Positions 7,358 to 15,325 of a DNA stretch of 17,841 bases are shown in pieces (the stretch's first letter is position 1; every line of letters starts with the position of its first letter). This stretch comes from Flavobacteriales bacterium (GTDB lineage Bacteria; Bacteroidota; Bacteroidia; Flavobacteriales; Flavobacteriaceae), in assembly GCA_011525065.1 (NCBI GenBank), contig WTIY01000135.1, forward strand, positions 2,315 through 20,155, written 5' to 3'. The notes beneath the pieces are model-generated. The model saw only the letters and a list, made by a program, of their open reading frames with translations. It made no database searches and was not told where the DNA came from. Made by a program: the position numbers and the translations under genes.

Positions 7358-8365
7358 ATGATTCATAAGTCCATAAGCATTGTTTTAATGATAGCTCTGG
7401 TATTGGCCTGTGGGCAAAACACAAAAAACGACCGCACTTTTCTACCGGAATCTGTTGGCGCCATCAACGCGCTTCAAGTTGTGGCTGAGGACGCTTTGTG
7501 GAATGGCCCGGTGGGTGACAGCATTCGGGAATGGTTTGCAGGGGCTACGCCAGGCTTGCCACAATCCGAACCACTTTTTAGCATTAGCCATTTAACCCCT
7601 GAGTTGTTCAGTGATTTTGCACGGCATTCTCGACTTAATTTAGTCATCGCTTTGGCCGACCAAGACACCAGCGCACTTAAGTCCAACGCATACGCTCGGC
7701 CGCAGCTTTTGGCTCTTGTTCAAGGTACCTCCCAAGCCTCTTTGTTGAGCCAACTGAGTCGAAAAAAGACAAGTTTAATCGCTCAAATGAAAGCCTTTGA
7801 GCTTAAAGAGCGCCAAAGGCGTACCAGGATTTCACCAAAGACCCCTGAGGGTCTTGCTGAGGATTTTGGTGTTGAGATTCAAATGCCATCTGCCTACCGC
7901 ACCGCAGCCGGGACCCCAAAGTATCATTGGTTCAGAAAAGAGCTTGCTGACAATGGGTCCACCAACATTTTGGTCTATGAGGCGCCCACTGAAATGCTGC
8001 CACGAGACACCGAATATCCTGGAAAATACATCAGACACATTCGCGACGCAGTGGGCTCGAAACTCCTTCCGGTGGAAGACGACTCGCGATTCATCACAGA
8101 CACCACTTATGTGCCTGAGGTAGCTGTAGAGAACATAGCCGGGCGCCAAGTGGTTGTAACCCGCGGCATTTGGACCTTGAATGACGCCTATATGGCAGGG
8201 CCTTTTTTGAACATGGCCATTAGGGATACCGTTAAAAATCGGGTACTGATCCTAGAGGGCTTTAGTTATGCCCCGGCCATGGCCAAAAGAGACCTTCAAT
8301 TTGAGCTAGAATCCATCCTCAGAACCGTAAAGTTCATAGACCATCCGACACCAAAAGGGGAATAG
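7358..8365 (+). CDS. DUF4837 family lipoprotein
   Basis: This is a predicted lipoprotein of unknown function. The N-terminus has a short basic start, a hydrophobic core and a lipobox VLAC with C18 as the lipidation site; the next residue is Gly followed by Gln, and there is no cluster of acidic residues right after the cysteine. The C-terminal third has the blocks I associate with DUF4837 of Bacteroidota: R-x-V-V-V-T-R-G-I-W, MAGPF, RVLILEGFSYAP, then a helix ending ILRTVKF. At 335 aa it fits this family. It lies 21 bp after the transglycosylase gene on the same strand and is probably in the same operon, which hints at a role in the envelope. No enzymatic motif is visible. It ends 57 bp before the convergent tatA gene; that gap has no clear terminator. 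Confidence 0.82.
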   Translation: MIHKSISIVLMIALVLACGQNTKNDRTFLPESVGAINALQVVAEDALWNGPVGDSIREWFAGATPGLPQSEPLFSISHLTPELFSDFARHSRLNLVIALADQDTSALKSNAYARPQLLALVQGTSQASLLSQLSRKKTSLIAQMKAFELKERQRRTRISPKTPEGLAEDFGVEIQMPSAYRTAAGTPKYHWFRKELADNGSTNILVYEAPTEMLPRDTEYPGKYIRHIRDAVGSKLLPVEDDSRFITDTTYVPEVAVENIAGRQVVVTRGIWTLNDAYMAGPFLNMAIRDTVKNRVLILEGFSYAPAMAKRDLQFELESILRTVKFIDHPTPKGE

Positions 8366-8422
8366 TTCTGTGAAATCAATAATTTAGATGAAGGCGAAGC
8401 TCCCTGGAAAATTCAGCAGGAA

Positions 8423-8614
8423 TTAGGCTTTGGGCTGGTCTTCTGAATCAGCAGACTTGTCGTCTTTTGACGCGTCTTTGAATTCTTTAATGCCACTTCC
8501 CAGGCCGCGCATCAGCTCAGGGATTTTCTTTCCACCAAACAAGAGTAGAACCACAATAACGATCAAAATGATTTGTGGGGCGCCGATTACCAAAGGCAGA
8601 ATATGTGCAGTCAT
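8423..8614 (-). CDS. tatA: Sec-independent protein translocase TatA/TatE family subunit
   Basis: TatA oligomers form the transport path for folded proteins in the twin-arginine pathway of the inner membrane. The protein has one N-terminal membrane helix (about residues 11-25, IILIVIVVLLLFGG), then the family hinge and amphipathic helix motif FGGKKIPELMRGLGSGIKEF, and a short charged tail rich in Asp, Lys and Ser. The ORF can start at 8644, but a TAnnTTTG promoter box at 8633-8640 on this strand lies downstream of that codon. The ATG at 8614 is therefore preferred, giving 63 aa beginning MTAHILPL. It is divergent from the M23 peptidase gene and convergent with the DUF4837 gene. TatA versus TatE or TatB cannot be resolved from this sequence alone, and tatC is not in the window. 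Confidence 0.93.
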   Translation of the reverse strand: MTAHILPLVIGAPQIILIVIVVLLLFGGKKIPELMRGLGSGIKEFKDASKDDKSADSEDQPKA

Positions 8615-8632
8615 GGGGTAAGAATTTATTAG

Positions 8633-8640
8633 CAAATGTA
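8633..8640 (-). promoter_or_regulatory. Candidate -7 promoter box for tatA
   Basis: On the minus strand these bases read TACATTTG, an exact TAnnTTTG match, 18 bp before the preferred tatA ATG at 8614. It is identical to the box in front of the divergent M23 gene, so the short spacer between them carries two back-to-back promoters. It also rules against the upstream ATG at 8644. No clear -33 TTG was found. Confidence 0.52.
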
Positions 8641-8692
8641 ACAAGAAATACTAACATAGGGCGTTTTGACCTTAAGTTTCACAGAATCCGCG

Positions 8693-8700
8693 TACATTTG
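8693..8700 (+). promoter_or_regulatory. Candidate -7 promoter box for the M23 peptidase gene
   Basis: TACATTTG matches TAnnTTTG exactly and ends 19 bp before the ATG at 8720. A TTTTG at 8664-8668 could be the -33 element, but the 24-bp spacing is a few bases longer than the usual 19-21. Confidence 0.52.
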
Positions 8701-8719
8701 TTTTTATATGCGATAGACC

Positions 8720-9586
8720 ATGGCTTCTAAGACTTCCGGTAAAAAAAGTTTTCGCAAGAGACTGGTGCACAAGTACCGGCTTTTGGTGCTTAACGAAGAC
8801 ACTTTTGAAGAGCGGTTTTCCTTTAAGCTCAATCGCCTAAACGTGTTTGTTTTTTCTGTGCTTACGGCCCTGTTTTTGATTCTGGGCACAACCCTATTGA
8901 TCGCCCTAACCCCTCTGAGAGAATACATTCCAGGCTACGCTTCAACCCAATTGATAAAACAGGCTGCCACGCTGAGCGAGATGACCGATTCTCTGAGCCA
9001 GAAATTGACGACCAATCAAACCTACCTCCAATCGATCCGTGATGTACTTACAGGAAACCTTAAACCAGCAGCCCTTAACAAGGACTCCATCATTGAGGCT
9101 GTCGCTCGAGAAATAGACGAACAATTGTTAGCGGCCTCAAGAGAGGATTCTATGTTGCGGGCGCGCGTTCAGCAGGAGGATAAATACAACCCCCTAAGCG
9201 ACGACCTCAACGGCAATTTTGTTTTGTTTCCCCCTGTATCTGGACTCGTAACCAGCGCTTATAACCCGGAAGAAAAACACTATGCGGTCGACGTGGCTAC
9301 CGTCAAAAACACCCCTGTAAAAGCCACAGCCGATGGCACAGTAATTTTGGCCGAGTGGACCGCAGACACAGGCTATGTGTTGGTGTTGCGCCACAAGGAC
9401 AATCTTATTTCAGTATACAAACACAACGCTTCGTTGTCCGTGGCACAGGGAGACTTAGTCAAAGCCGGTGAGGTCATCGCAACCTCTGGAAATACAGGTG
9501 CCCTAACCACAGGCCCACATTTGCATTTCGAATTGTGGAGCGAGGGTTATCCGATCAATCCGTCAAATTTTATCGACTTTAATTGA
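8720..9586 (+). CDS. Membrane-anchored M23 (LytM-type) family metallopeptidase
   Basis: This is a predicted peptidoglycan endopeptidase facing the periplasm. A basic N-terminus (about 1-38) is followed by one membrane segment (about 40-62), a helical or coiled-coil region (about 75-110) and a C-terminal LytM domain (about 170-288). The zinc-site residues are intact: H187 and D191 in HYAVD, and H267/H269 in GPHLHFELW; the intervening VYKH supplies the other conserved histidine. It is therefore likely an active enzyme rather than a degenerate LytM regulator, although activity cannot be read from sequence. The N-terminal block HKYRLLVLNEDTFEERFSFKL is, as I recall, characteristic of a flavobacterial M23 group next to tatA. 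Its stop overlaps the GH3 start by one base (TGATG), indicating coupled translation. Confidence 0.93.
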   Translation: MASKTSGKKSFRKRLVHKYRLLVLNEDTFEERFSFKLNRLNVFVFSVLTALFLILGTTLLIALTPLREYIPGYASTQLIKQAATLSEMTDSLSQKLTTNQTYLQSIRDVLTGNLKPAALNKDSIIEAVAREIDEQLLAASREDSMLRARVQQEDKYNPLSDDLNGNFVLFPPVSGLVTSAYNPEEKHYAVDVATVKNTPVKATADGTVILAEWTADTGYVLVLRHKDNLISVYKHNASLSVAQGDLVKAGEVIATSGNTGALTTGPHLHFELWSEGYPINPSNFIDFN

Positions 9587-11085
9587 TGGGACTTAAAAGC
9601 TTTGTCGCAAAAATTTTAGCAGCACGGGCGTATCGAAAAATTAGCGCCTGGGCCAACAACCCCCATGAGACCCAAAAAAAGGTTCTGGCATCACTTGTAG
9701 AGCAGGCTGAAAAGACCCGCTTTGGACGTGATCACGACTTCTCTGAGATTAAAAATCATTCAGATTTTGTCCGTCGAGTTCCTGTGAGAGATTACGAAGA
9801 GTTGCGGCCTTATATCGACCCTATGGTTGAGGGCCAAGCGGATGTTCTTTGGCCAGGCAAGCCGCTTTACTATGCAAAAACAAGCGGGACCACTTCTGGG
9901 GCTAAATACATTCCAATCACAAAGGCTTCAATGCCACACCACATTGAAAACGCCAAGAATGCCTTGTTTTGTTACATTCATCAAACTAAGGATGCGAGTT
10001 TTGTGGAGCGCAAATTGATTTTTTTACAAGGCTCACCTGAATTAACCCAAAAAAATGGCGTACAACTCGGCCGTTTGTCCGGTATTGTGGCCCATTATGT
10101 GCCCAGTTATTTGCAACGTAATCGCATGCCATCTTGGTCGGTGAACTGTATTGAAGATTGGGAAACAAAAGTGGATGCCATTGTCGAAGAGACCAAAAAC
10201 CAAGACATGGCGCTGATCAGTGGCATTCCTTCATGGGTACAAATGTATTTTGAGCGGCTGGTTAAAGCCAAAGACAAACCAGTGGGTGAGATCTTTCCAA
10301 ACTTCAATTTGTTTGTTTACGGCGGGGTCAATTTTGAGCCCTATCGCAAAAAGTTTGAACAACTCATCGGGCGATCGACCAACAGCATTGAGCTTTATCC
10401 TGCCTCAGAGGGATTTTTCGCCTTCCAAGACCGACAAGAAGACAATGGTTTATTGTTGCAGCTCGATTCCGGAATTTTTTACGAGTTTATTGAGACCGCT
10501 CAGTTTTTTGAGCCCAACCCCAAGCGGCATACCATAGAGACTGTGGCCCTGGGGGTTGACTACGTCACGATTATTTCCACAAACGCTGGGCTGTGGGGGT
10601 ATAACATTGGGGATACGGTTCAGTTTACCAGCCTGAATCCATATAAAATAAGGGTCAGTGGGCGCTTGAAACACTTTATTTCTGCTTTCGGTGAACACGT
10701 CATTGGCAAGGAGGTCGATGAGTGCATGACGCATGCACTGGCCAAGTGCGGTGGGAGTATATCTGAGTTTACTGTGGCCCCACAAATTACGCCTGAGGAG
10801 AAAGCACTGCCATATCACGAGTGGTTCATTGAATTTGAGTCTATGCCTGAGGACCTATCTGGCTTTGCCATGGCCTTAGACCTCAAACTTCAGGATCAAA
10901 ATGTTTATTATGCCGACCTGATCCAAGGAAAGGTGCTGCAACCCCTTAAAATAACCACCATTACACCTGGGGGGTTCAATTCAGCCATGAAGGGCTTAGG
11001 TCGTTTTGGCGGCCAAAACAAAGTGCCTCGGCTCTCCAATGACCGCAGCCTGGCAAAGGCCTTAGTCGCTCACAAGGACAATTAG
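9586..11085 (+). CDS. GH3 family acyl-adenylating protein (auxin-responsive promoter family homologue)
   Basis: GH3 proteins belong to the adenylate-forming superfamily; plant members activate a carboxylic acid as acyl-AMP and join it to an amino acid. The three nucleotide-binding motifs are recognisable: KTSGTTSG (98-105), YPASEG (271-276, like plant YASSE) and YNIGD (339-343, like plant YRVGD). A typical GH3 N-terminus with NNPHETQKKVLASLVEQAEKT and RVPVRDYEEL is also present. At 499 aa it is shorter than plant GH3 (about 600) but normal for bacterial homologues. The ORF can begin at a TTG at 9583; I chose the ATG at 9586, which overlaps the M23 stop by one base. The substrate of the flavobacterial enzymes is, as far as I know, not established. 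It is followed closely by DUF6909. No signal peptide is seen, so it is cytoplasmic. Confidence 0.9.
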   Translation: MGLKSFVAKILAARAYRKISAWANNPHETQKKVLASLVEQAEKTRFGRDHDFSEIKNHSDFVRRVPVRDYEELRPYIDPMVEGQADVLWPGKPLYYAKTSGTTSGAKYIPITKASMPHHIENAKNALFCYIHQTKDASFVERKLIFLQGSPELTQKNGVQLGRLSGIVAHYVPSYLQRNRMPSWSVNCIEDWETKVDAIVEETKNQDMALISGIPSWVQMYFERLVKAKDKPVGEIFPNFNLFVYGGVNFEPYRKKFEQLIGRSTNSIELYPASEGFFAFQDRQEDNGLLLQLDSGIFYEFIETAQFFEPNPKRHTIETVALGVDYVTIISTNAGLWGYNIGDTVQFTSLNPYKIRVSGRLKHFISAFGEHVIGKEVDECMTHALAKCGGSISEFTVAPQITPEEKALPYHEWFIEFESMPEDLSGFAMALDLKLQDQNVYYADLIQGKVLQPLKITTITPGGFNSAMKGLGRFGGQNKVPRLSNDRSLAKALVAHKDN

Positions 11086-11088
11086 TCG

Positions 11089-11096
11089 TATCTTTG
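11089..11096 (+). promoter_or_regulatory. Possible -7 promoter box for DUF6909
   Basis: TATCTTTG matches TAnnTTTG exactly, 8 bp before the ATG at 11105. If used, the transcript would have almost no leader. It overlaps an alternative GTG start at 11096. No -33 element is evident, so DUF6909 could instead simply be read through from the GH3 gene. Confidence 0.35.
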
Positions 11097-11104
11097 TGAC
11101 CAAA

Positions 11105-12784
11105 ATGAGTCAACCTACCCGACACACGCGCACCAGAGCTCAAGAAAGCTCCAACGCGATCGAGCGGATCTACATCACCATGCGCCACTTATTTAACCGG
11201 GGCTTTTACAAGCCAATGGGGGTTAGTGGCCGAGCGCTCAGAGAAGCCTTATTTATCTTAAGACCAGAAATTTACGGCTCTATCGCTGAGGAGAAAATCG
11301 AACTTCAGGGCCTGGTCTATATTATGGATCGCCTGCCTTATGGCATCGAACAATGTCAATTCATCAGCTTGACCAGTGATGAGGGTTATAACAAATCACA
11401 TGTGCCCGCGATCATTCCCCCTAAACGCCGCCGCCATTGTTACCGCATAGACGACCATCAAATGAACATCGTGATTACCCGCGGCAGGAGTGAAATCTAC
11501 GATATCTTGACCCACCTGACCTTCATGTACATTGAGTCTCACAAGATCATGAAGCAAGTTTTAAGTCAAAAAGACAACGGCTGGAACCTGAACCGAGACT
11601 GGCAAAAGTTTGCCCAAACCGCCACGAAAAAAGGAGTCATTTCTGAGTCAGAGCGAGAGGTAGCCTTGATGCATGCAGCCAGTTTTTTAGGCCGTAGCTT
11701 TGAAGAGCTCCAGAGCATCTACCCGCTTTTTGCGCAGGCTGAAGACCCTGACCACTTTATCCGACTTATCTACCATTTGGGCCAGGGCGCCATCCATGAA
11801 ATACAGCACAAGGACAAGGAGCGACAAATTTCCTTTAGCCCGATGCTGCGGGAGCGATTGGGTCATCATATTCACGGTGAGCGCTGGGCCAAACGCATTA
11901 AAGACACCCTTTATCAGCACGACAAGCTCAAAAGGCCAATACACATCATAAGTGCCAACATGCACAGTGTAATGAACACGCTTTACGCCGCGAAGGCATT
12001 GCCTGAGAAAGCGGCTAAAAACAATACATTAGCGCTTTACGAGGCCTTGAGCCAGAAGGCCAATCAAGCGTTGAGAGACCGGGTTTATGCCTTTGCTCAA
12101 AACAACGGCATGATTTATTTGGCCGATGAAAGTCAAGCCAATATCGACGTCCAAATTATTGACCTGGCTAAGGCCATGCCTGAGCGCTACCCCGCTTCTG
12201 ACCAAAACACCCCGATTTTGGTGGTAATGGATTACGCCTTTGGGGAGCAGGCCTATGAAACCATGGATGAGTTGCTCAAGCCATACACGGCTGGCCGCAC
12301 AAAACGGTTTATGCCTGTGGCTTCGATCAGCATCATGGGCAAAGCGGGGATACTCGAGGGCGGTAAGGGCGACATTATGATCCCAAGGGCCCATATTTTT
12401 GAGGGAACCGCAGACAATTACCCGTTTAAGAATCGACTAAAGCTCAAGCATTTTAAAGGGCACCAAGCCTACTCGGGAACCATGATTACGGTTTTGGGTA
12501 CCTCATTACAAAACAAGGACATTCTGAGTTTTTTCCACAAGTCCTCTTGGGATGTGATTGGGCTCGAAATGGAAGGCGCACATTATCAAAAAGCGATTCA
12601 GGCCGCCTCGAAAATTCGCGGTAGCATTAGCCCATCTGTGGCTGTGCGCTACGCCTACTATGCCTCAGACAATCCGTTGGAGTCTGGGAGCACCTTAGCT
12701 TCAGGGGGGTTAGGCACAACTGGGGTGAGGCCCACCTATCTGATTACCGAAAAAATCATCGCCCAGATCACACAACAAGACTGA
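11105..12784 (+). CDS. DUF6909 family protein with phosphorylase-like C-terminal region
   Basis: This is a conserved protein of unknown function, 559 aa from the ATG at 11105 (an alternative GTG at 11096 would add three residues). The N-terminal region carries strongly conserved-looking blocks: RTRAQESSNAIERIYITMRH, KPMGVSG, LRPEIYGSI, DRLPYGIEQC, PPKRRRHCYRID and RGRSEIYDILTHLTFMYIES. The C-terminal third (about 370-555) reads like the nucleoside phosphorylase/MTAN fold. The blocks are VASISIMGKAGILEGGKGDI (compare the GxAGGL...GD block of that superfamily), GLEMEGAHYQ at 487-494 (compare the ribose-binding MEG/MEA motif) and YASDNP (compare the catalytic SD motif). This assignment is by eye only. 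No signal peptide or membrane segment is seen. It lies 19 bp after GH3 on the same strand. Confidence 0.82.
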   Translation: MSQPTRHTRTRAQESSNAIERIYITMRHLFNRGFYKPMGVSGRALREALFILRPEIYGSIAEEKIELQGLVYIMDRLPYGIEQCQFISLTSDEGYNKSHVPAIIPPKRRRHCYRIDDHQMNIVITRGRSEIYDILTHLTFMYIESHKIMKQVLSQKDNGWNLNRDWQKFAQTATKKGVISESEREVALMHAASFLGRSFEELQSIYPLFAQAEDPDHFIRLIYHLGQGAIHEIQHKDKERQISFSPMLRERLGHHIHGERWAKRIKDTLYQHDKLKRPIHIISANMHSVMNTLYAAKALPEKAAKNNTLALYEALSQKANQALRDRVYAFAQNNGMIYLADESQANIDVQIIDLAKAMPERYPASDQNTPILVVMDYAFGEQAYETMDELLKPYTAGRTKRFMPVASISIMGKAGILEGGKGDIMIPRAHIFEGTADNYPFKNRLKLKHFKGHQAYSGTMITVLGTSLQNKDILSFFHKSSWDVIGLEMEGAHYQKAIQAASKIRGSISPSVAVRYAYYASDNPLESGSTLASGGLGTTGVRPTYLITEKIIAQITQQD

Positions 12785-12833
12785 GGTATTTGCGTTAGCA
12801 TCACGCTGGCCCCGTGGAATGAATTAATTTAAC

Positions 12834-12841
12834 GATATTTG
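12834..12841 (+). promoter_or_regulatory. Weak -7-like box before rfbB
   Basis: GATATTTG differs at one base from TAnnTTTG and lies 7 bp before the rfbB start. The 64-bp gap after DUF6909 is the largest on this strand in the second half of the window, so a promoter for the rhamnose operon is expected about here. The box itself is a weak match. Confidence 0.2.
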
Positions 12842-12848
12842 CCACCAA

Positions 12849-13901
12849 ATGAGCGCCCTAGATCAATCTCACACCTTTAAAGCATCATCGGTCCTGGTGA
12901 CTGGCGCTGCGGGGTTTATAGGATCCAACTATGTCCAGCACTTTGTGCCTGGGAGCTCGGCCCACTGGGTCGTTTTGGACAAACTCACCTACGCGGGTTC
13001 TTTGGCCAATCTCAAGCCACTCGAAGAACTGCCGAATTATACCTTCGTTCAGGGGGATATCTGTGATACAGAATTACTCAAAGACCTCTTTGCTGAGTAT
13101 CGTTTTGACGCTGTGGTTCACTTTGCCGCAGAATCCCATGTAGACAATTCCATTACAGGCCCCAGGGCTTTTGTGCAAACAAATTTGGTGGGCACTTTTG
13201 AGCTTTTGCACGCGGCTTATGAATTGTGGATGGAGGGACCAAAGGCGCTTAAGGCCGAATTCAATCACGCCAGATTTTTGCACGTATCCACCGATGAGGT
13301 TTACGGGACCCTTGGAGAAACGGGCCTCTTTAGAGAGGACACCGCTTATGCGCCAAACAGTCCTTACAGCGCTTCAAAAGCAGGATCAGATTTTTTGGCA
13401 CGCAGCTACTTTCACACCTATGGGTTTCCTGTGGTAACCACAAATTGTTCGAACAATTACGGCCCCAACCAACATCGGGAAAAGCTCATTCCAACCATCA
13501 TTCGAAAGGCCATTTCTGGTCAGGATATTCCGATTTACGGGGACGGCCAAAACATAAGGGACTGGCTGTATGTCCTGGATCATTGCAAAGGCATTCACCT
13601 GGCTTTGACCACAGGGGCCTTAGGTGAGACCTACAACATAGGCGGGCGAAACGAGCGCAACAATTTATATATTGCGGAGTGCATTTGTGAGGCTTTAGAT
13701 GGTTTGATGCCTAAATCCACAGGCAGCTATAAACAACAAATTACTTTTGTCAAAGACCGTCCGGGGCATGACTTTCGCTATGCCATTGATGCGGATAAAA
13801 TTGAGCAGAACTTAGGTTGGACGGCCCAAGAAACCTTTGAGACAGGAATCGTGAAGACCATAGAGTGGTATTTAAATCACCCGGACCGATTGGCTGAATA
13901 A
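12849..13901 (+). CDS. rfbB: dTDP-glucose 4,6-dehydratase
   Basis: RfbB (RmlB) converts dTDP-glucose to dTDP-4-keto-6-deoxyglucose, the second step of dTDP-L-rhamnose synthesis, using bound NAD. It is an extended SDR enzyme: the NAD loop VTGAAGFIGS is near residues 17-26, the active-site triad region is STDEVYG with T148, D149 and E150, and the catalytic pair is Y173 and K177 in YSASK. Conserved blocks NCSNNYGP, YGDGQNIRDWLYV and DRPGHDFRYAID follow. The 350-aa length is typical. The first dozen residues before VLVTG are slightly longer than in many homologues, but no other nearby ATG fits. It is the first gene of the rhamnose operon; rfbA follows after 19 bp. Confidence 0.97.
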   Translation: MSALDQSHTFKASSVLVTGAAGFIGSNYVQHFVPGSSAHWVVLDKLTYAGSLANLKPLEELPNYTFVQGDICDTELLKDLFAEYRFDAVVHFAAESHVDNSITGPRAFVQTNLVGTFELLHAAYELWMEGPKALKAEFNHARFLHVSTDEVYGTLGETGLFREDTAYAPNSPYSASKAGSDFLARSYFHTYGFPVVTTNCSNNYGPNQHREKLIPTIIRKAISGQDIPIYGDGQNIRDWLYVLDHCKGIHLALTTGALGETYNIGGRNERNNLYIAECICEALDGLMPKSTGSYKQQITFVKDRPGHDFRYAIDADKIEQNLGWTAQETFETGIVKTIEWYLNHPDRLAE

Positions 13902-13920
13902 GGTTAAAAACAAAGACATC

Positions 13921-14778
13921 ATGAAAGGAATTATTTTAGCAGGAGGATCAGGAACACGCCTACACCCGTTAACCCTCGCGGTGAGCAAGCAACTCATGCC
14001 GGTTTATGACAAGCCCATGATTTACTATCCCTTGACCACTTTGATGTATGCAGGCATTCGTGAAATTCTGATTATCTCGACTCCGGCGGACCTGCCGTTG
14101 TTTCAAAAGTTATTGGGCGATGGGACTCAGCTGGGCTGCGAGTTTAGCTATGCCGAGCAGGCGGAGCCCAATGGACTGGCAGAGGCCTTTATCATCGGAG
14201 AGGAATTCATAGGACAGGACAAAGTCGCCTTGATTTTGGGGGACAATATTTTTTACGGAGCGGGGCTAAGTGATTTGTTGAGATCTCAAAACGACCCAGA
14301 TGGCGGGGTGGTTTTTGCGTATCACGTTCAAGACCCTGAGCGCTATGGGGTTGTTGAATTTGACCCAGAGGGCAACGCTCTTTCGATCGAAGAAAAACCA
14401 AAAAAACCAAAGTCTAACTACGCGGTTCCTGGCATTTATTTCTACGACAATCAAGTGGTGAGCATTGCCAAAACCATTCGCCCAAGCGAGCGCGGCGAAT
14501 TGGAAATTACCGCTGTAAATAACACCTATTTGTCTATGGGCAAACTCAGCGTTAGTGTGCTTGACCGCGGTACAGCCTGGTTGGACACAGGGACTTTTTC
14601 TTCGCTGATGCAGGCGTCTCAGTTTGTTCAAGTCATCGAGGCGCGCCAAGGCTTAAAAATTGGGGCCATAGAAAAAGCGGCTTATCGCAACGGGTTTATC
14701 GATAAGCAGCAGCTGAGAAAATTGGCCAAACCGCTGCTTAAAAGCGGCTATGGCAAACACTTAATGCAACTCGACTGA
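13921..14778 (+). CDS. rfbA: Glucose-1-phosphate thymidylyltransferase
   Basis: RfbA (RmlA) joins glucose-1-phosphate and dTTP to give dTDP-glucose, the first and feedback-controlled step of the pathway. The nucleotidyltransferase signature LAGGSGTRLHPLT lies at the N-terminus (about 6-18), followed by SKQLMPVYDKPMIYYPL, LGDNIFYG, DPERYGVVEFD, EEKPKKPKSNYA and RGTAWLDTGT. The 285-aa length is normal (about 290). It is followed by rfbC after a single base (TGA-C-ATG), so translation of the two is probably coupled. Confidence 0.97.
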   Translation: MKGIILAGGSGTRLHPLTLAVSKQLMPVYDKPMIYYPLTTLMYAGIREILIISTPADLPLFQKLLGDGTQLGCEFSYAEQAEPNGLAEAFIIGEEFIGQDKVALILGDNIFYGAGLSDLLRSQNDPDGGVVFAYHVQDPERYGVVEFDPEGNALSIEEKPKKPKSNYAVPGIYFYDNQVVSIAKTIRPSERGELEITAVNNTYLSMGKLSVSVLDRGTAWLDTGTFSSLMQASQFVQVIEARQGLKIGAIEKAAYRNGFIDKQQLRKLAKPLLKSGYGKHLMQLD

Positions 14779-14779
14779 C

Positions 14780-15325
14780 ATGCAACGCATCGATACGCCT
14801 TTAAAGGACGCCTTTTACATCACTCCGCCACAATTTCAGGATGCGCGTGGACTCTTTTCAGAGACCTACAACCAGAGCAATTTTGAACAAGCCACCGGGC
14901 TGTCCATTAATTTTGTTCAAGACAATCAATCCATCTCAAAATATGGGGTCTTGCGCGGGCTTCATTTTCAATCTGGCGCGTACGCTCAAGCGAAACTGGT
15001 CCGCGTCTCTATGGGTCGGGTATTGGACGTGATTGTGGACCTGCGCCCAACAAGCCCTAGCTTTGGCCAGCACTACGGCCTTGAGTTGTCTGCAGAAAAC
15101 GGCCATCAGCTCTTTGTGCCTAAGGGCTTTGCCCATGGATTCATCACCTTGAGTCCAGAAGCGACCTTTTGCTATAAATGTGACGCCTATTACCACAAAG
15201 AATCTGAAGGCGGAATCATCTATAATGACGCAACCTTAGGCATTGATTGGCATCTAAATCACGAAGACATTCTGGTCTCTGAAAAAGACCAGTTGTTGCC
15301 CACGTTTTTAGAGCTTACCGCATGA
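14780..15325 (+). CDS. rfbC: dTDP-4-dehydrorhamnose 3,5-epimerase
   Basis: RfbC (RmlC) is a cupin-fold epimerase acting at C3 and C5 of dTDP-4-keto-6-deoxyglucose. The catalytic base is H62 in LRGLHFQ, the catalytic Tyr is likely Y138 in CDAYYHKESEGG, and a conserved acidic position is seen in VSEKD near the end. DARGLFSETY and FVPKGFAHGF are further family blocks. The 181-aa length is standard. Its TGA overlaps the rfbD start as ATGA (15322-15325). Confidence 0.97.
   Translation: MQRIDTPLKDAFYITPPQFQDARGLFSETYNQSNFEQATGLSINFVQDNQSISKYGVLRGLHFQSGAYAQAKLVRVSMGRVLDVIVDLRPTSPSFGQHYGLELSAENGHQLFVPKGFAHGFITLSPEATFCYKCDAYYHKESEGGIIYNDATLGIDWHLNHEDILVSEKDQLLPTFLELTA

Noticed and set aside
9583..9585. 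TTG start for the GH3 protein
   Set aside because: The very next codon is ATG (9586), forming a normal TGATG coupling junction with the M23 gene.
12793..12807. GCGT/ACGC stem after DUF6909 as a terminator
   Set aside because: Only 4 bp of stem with a 7-base loop and no following T-tract; too weak to call.
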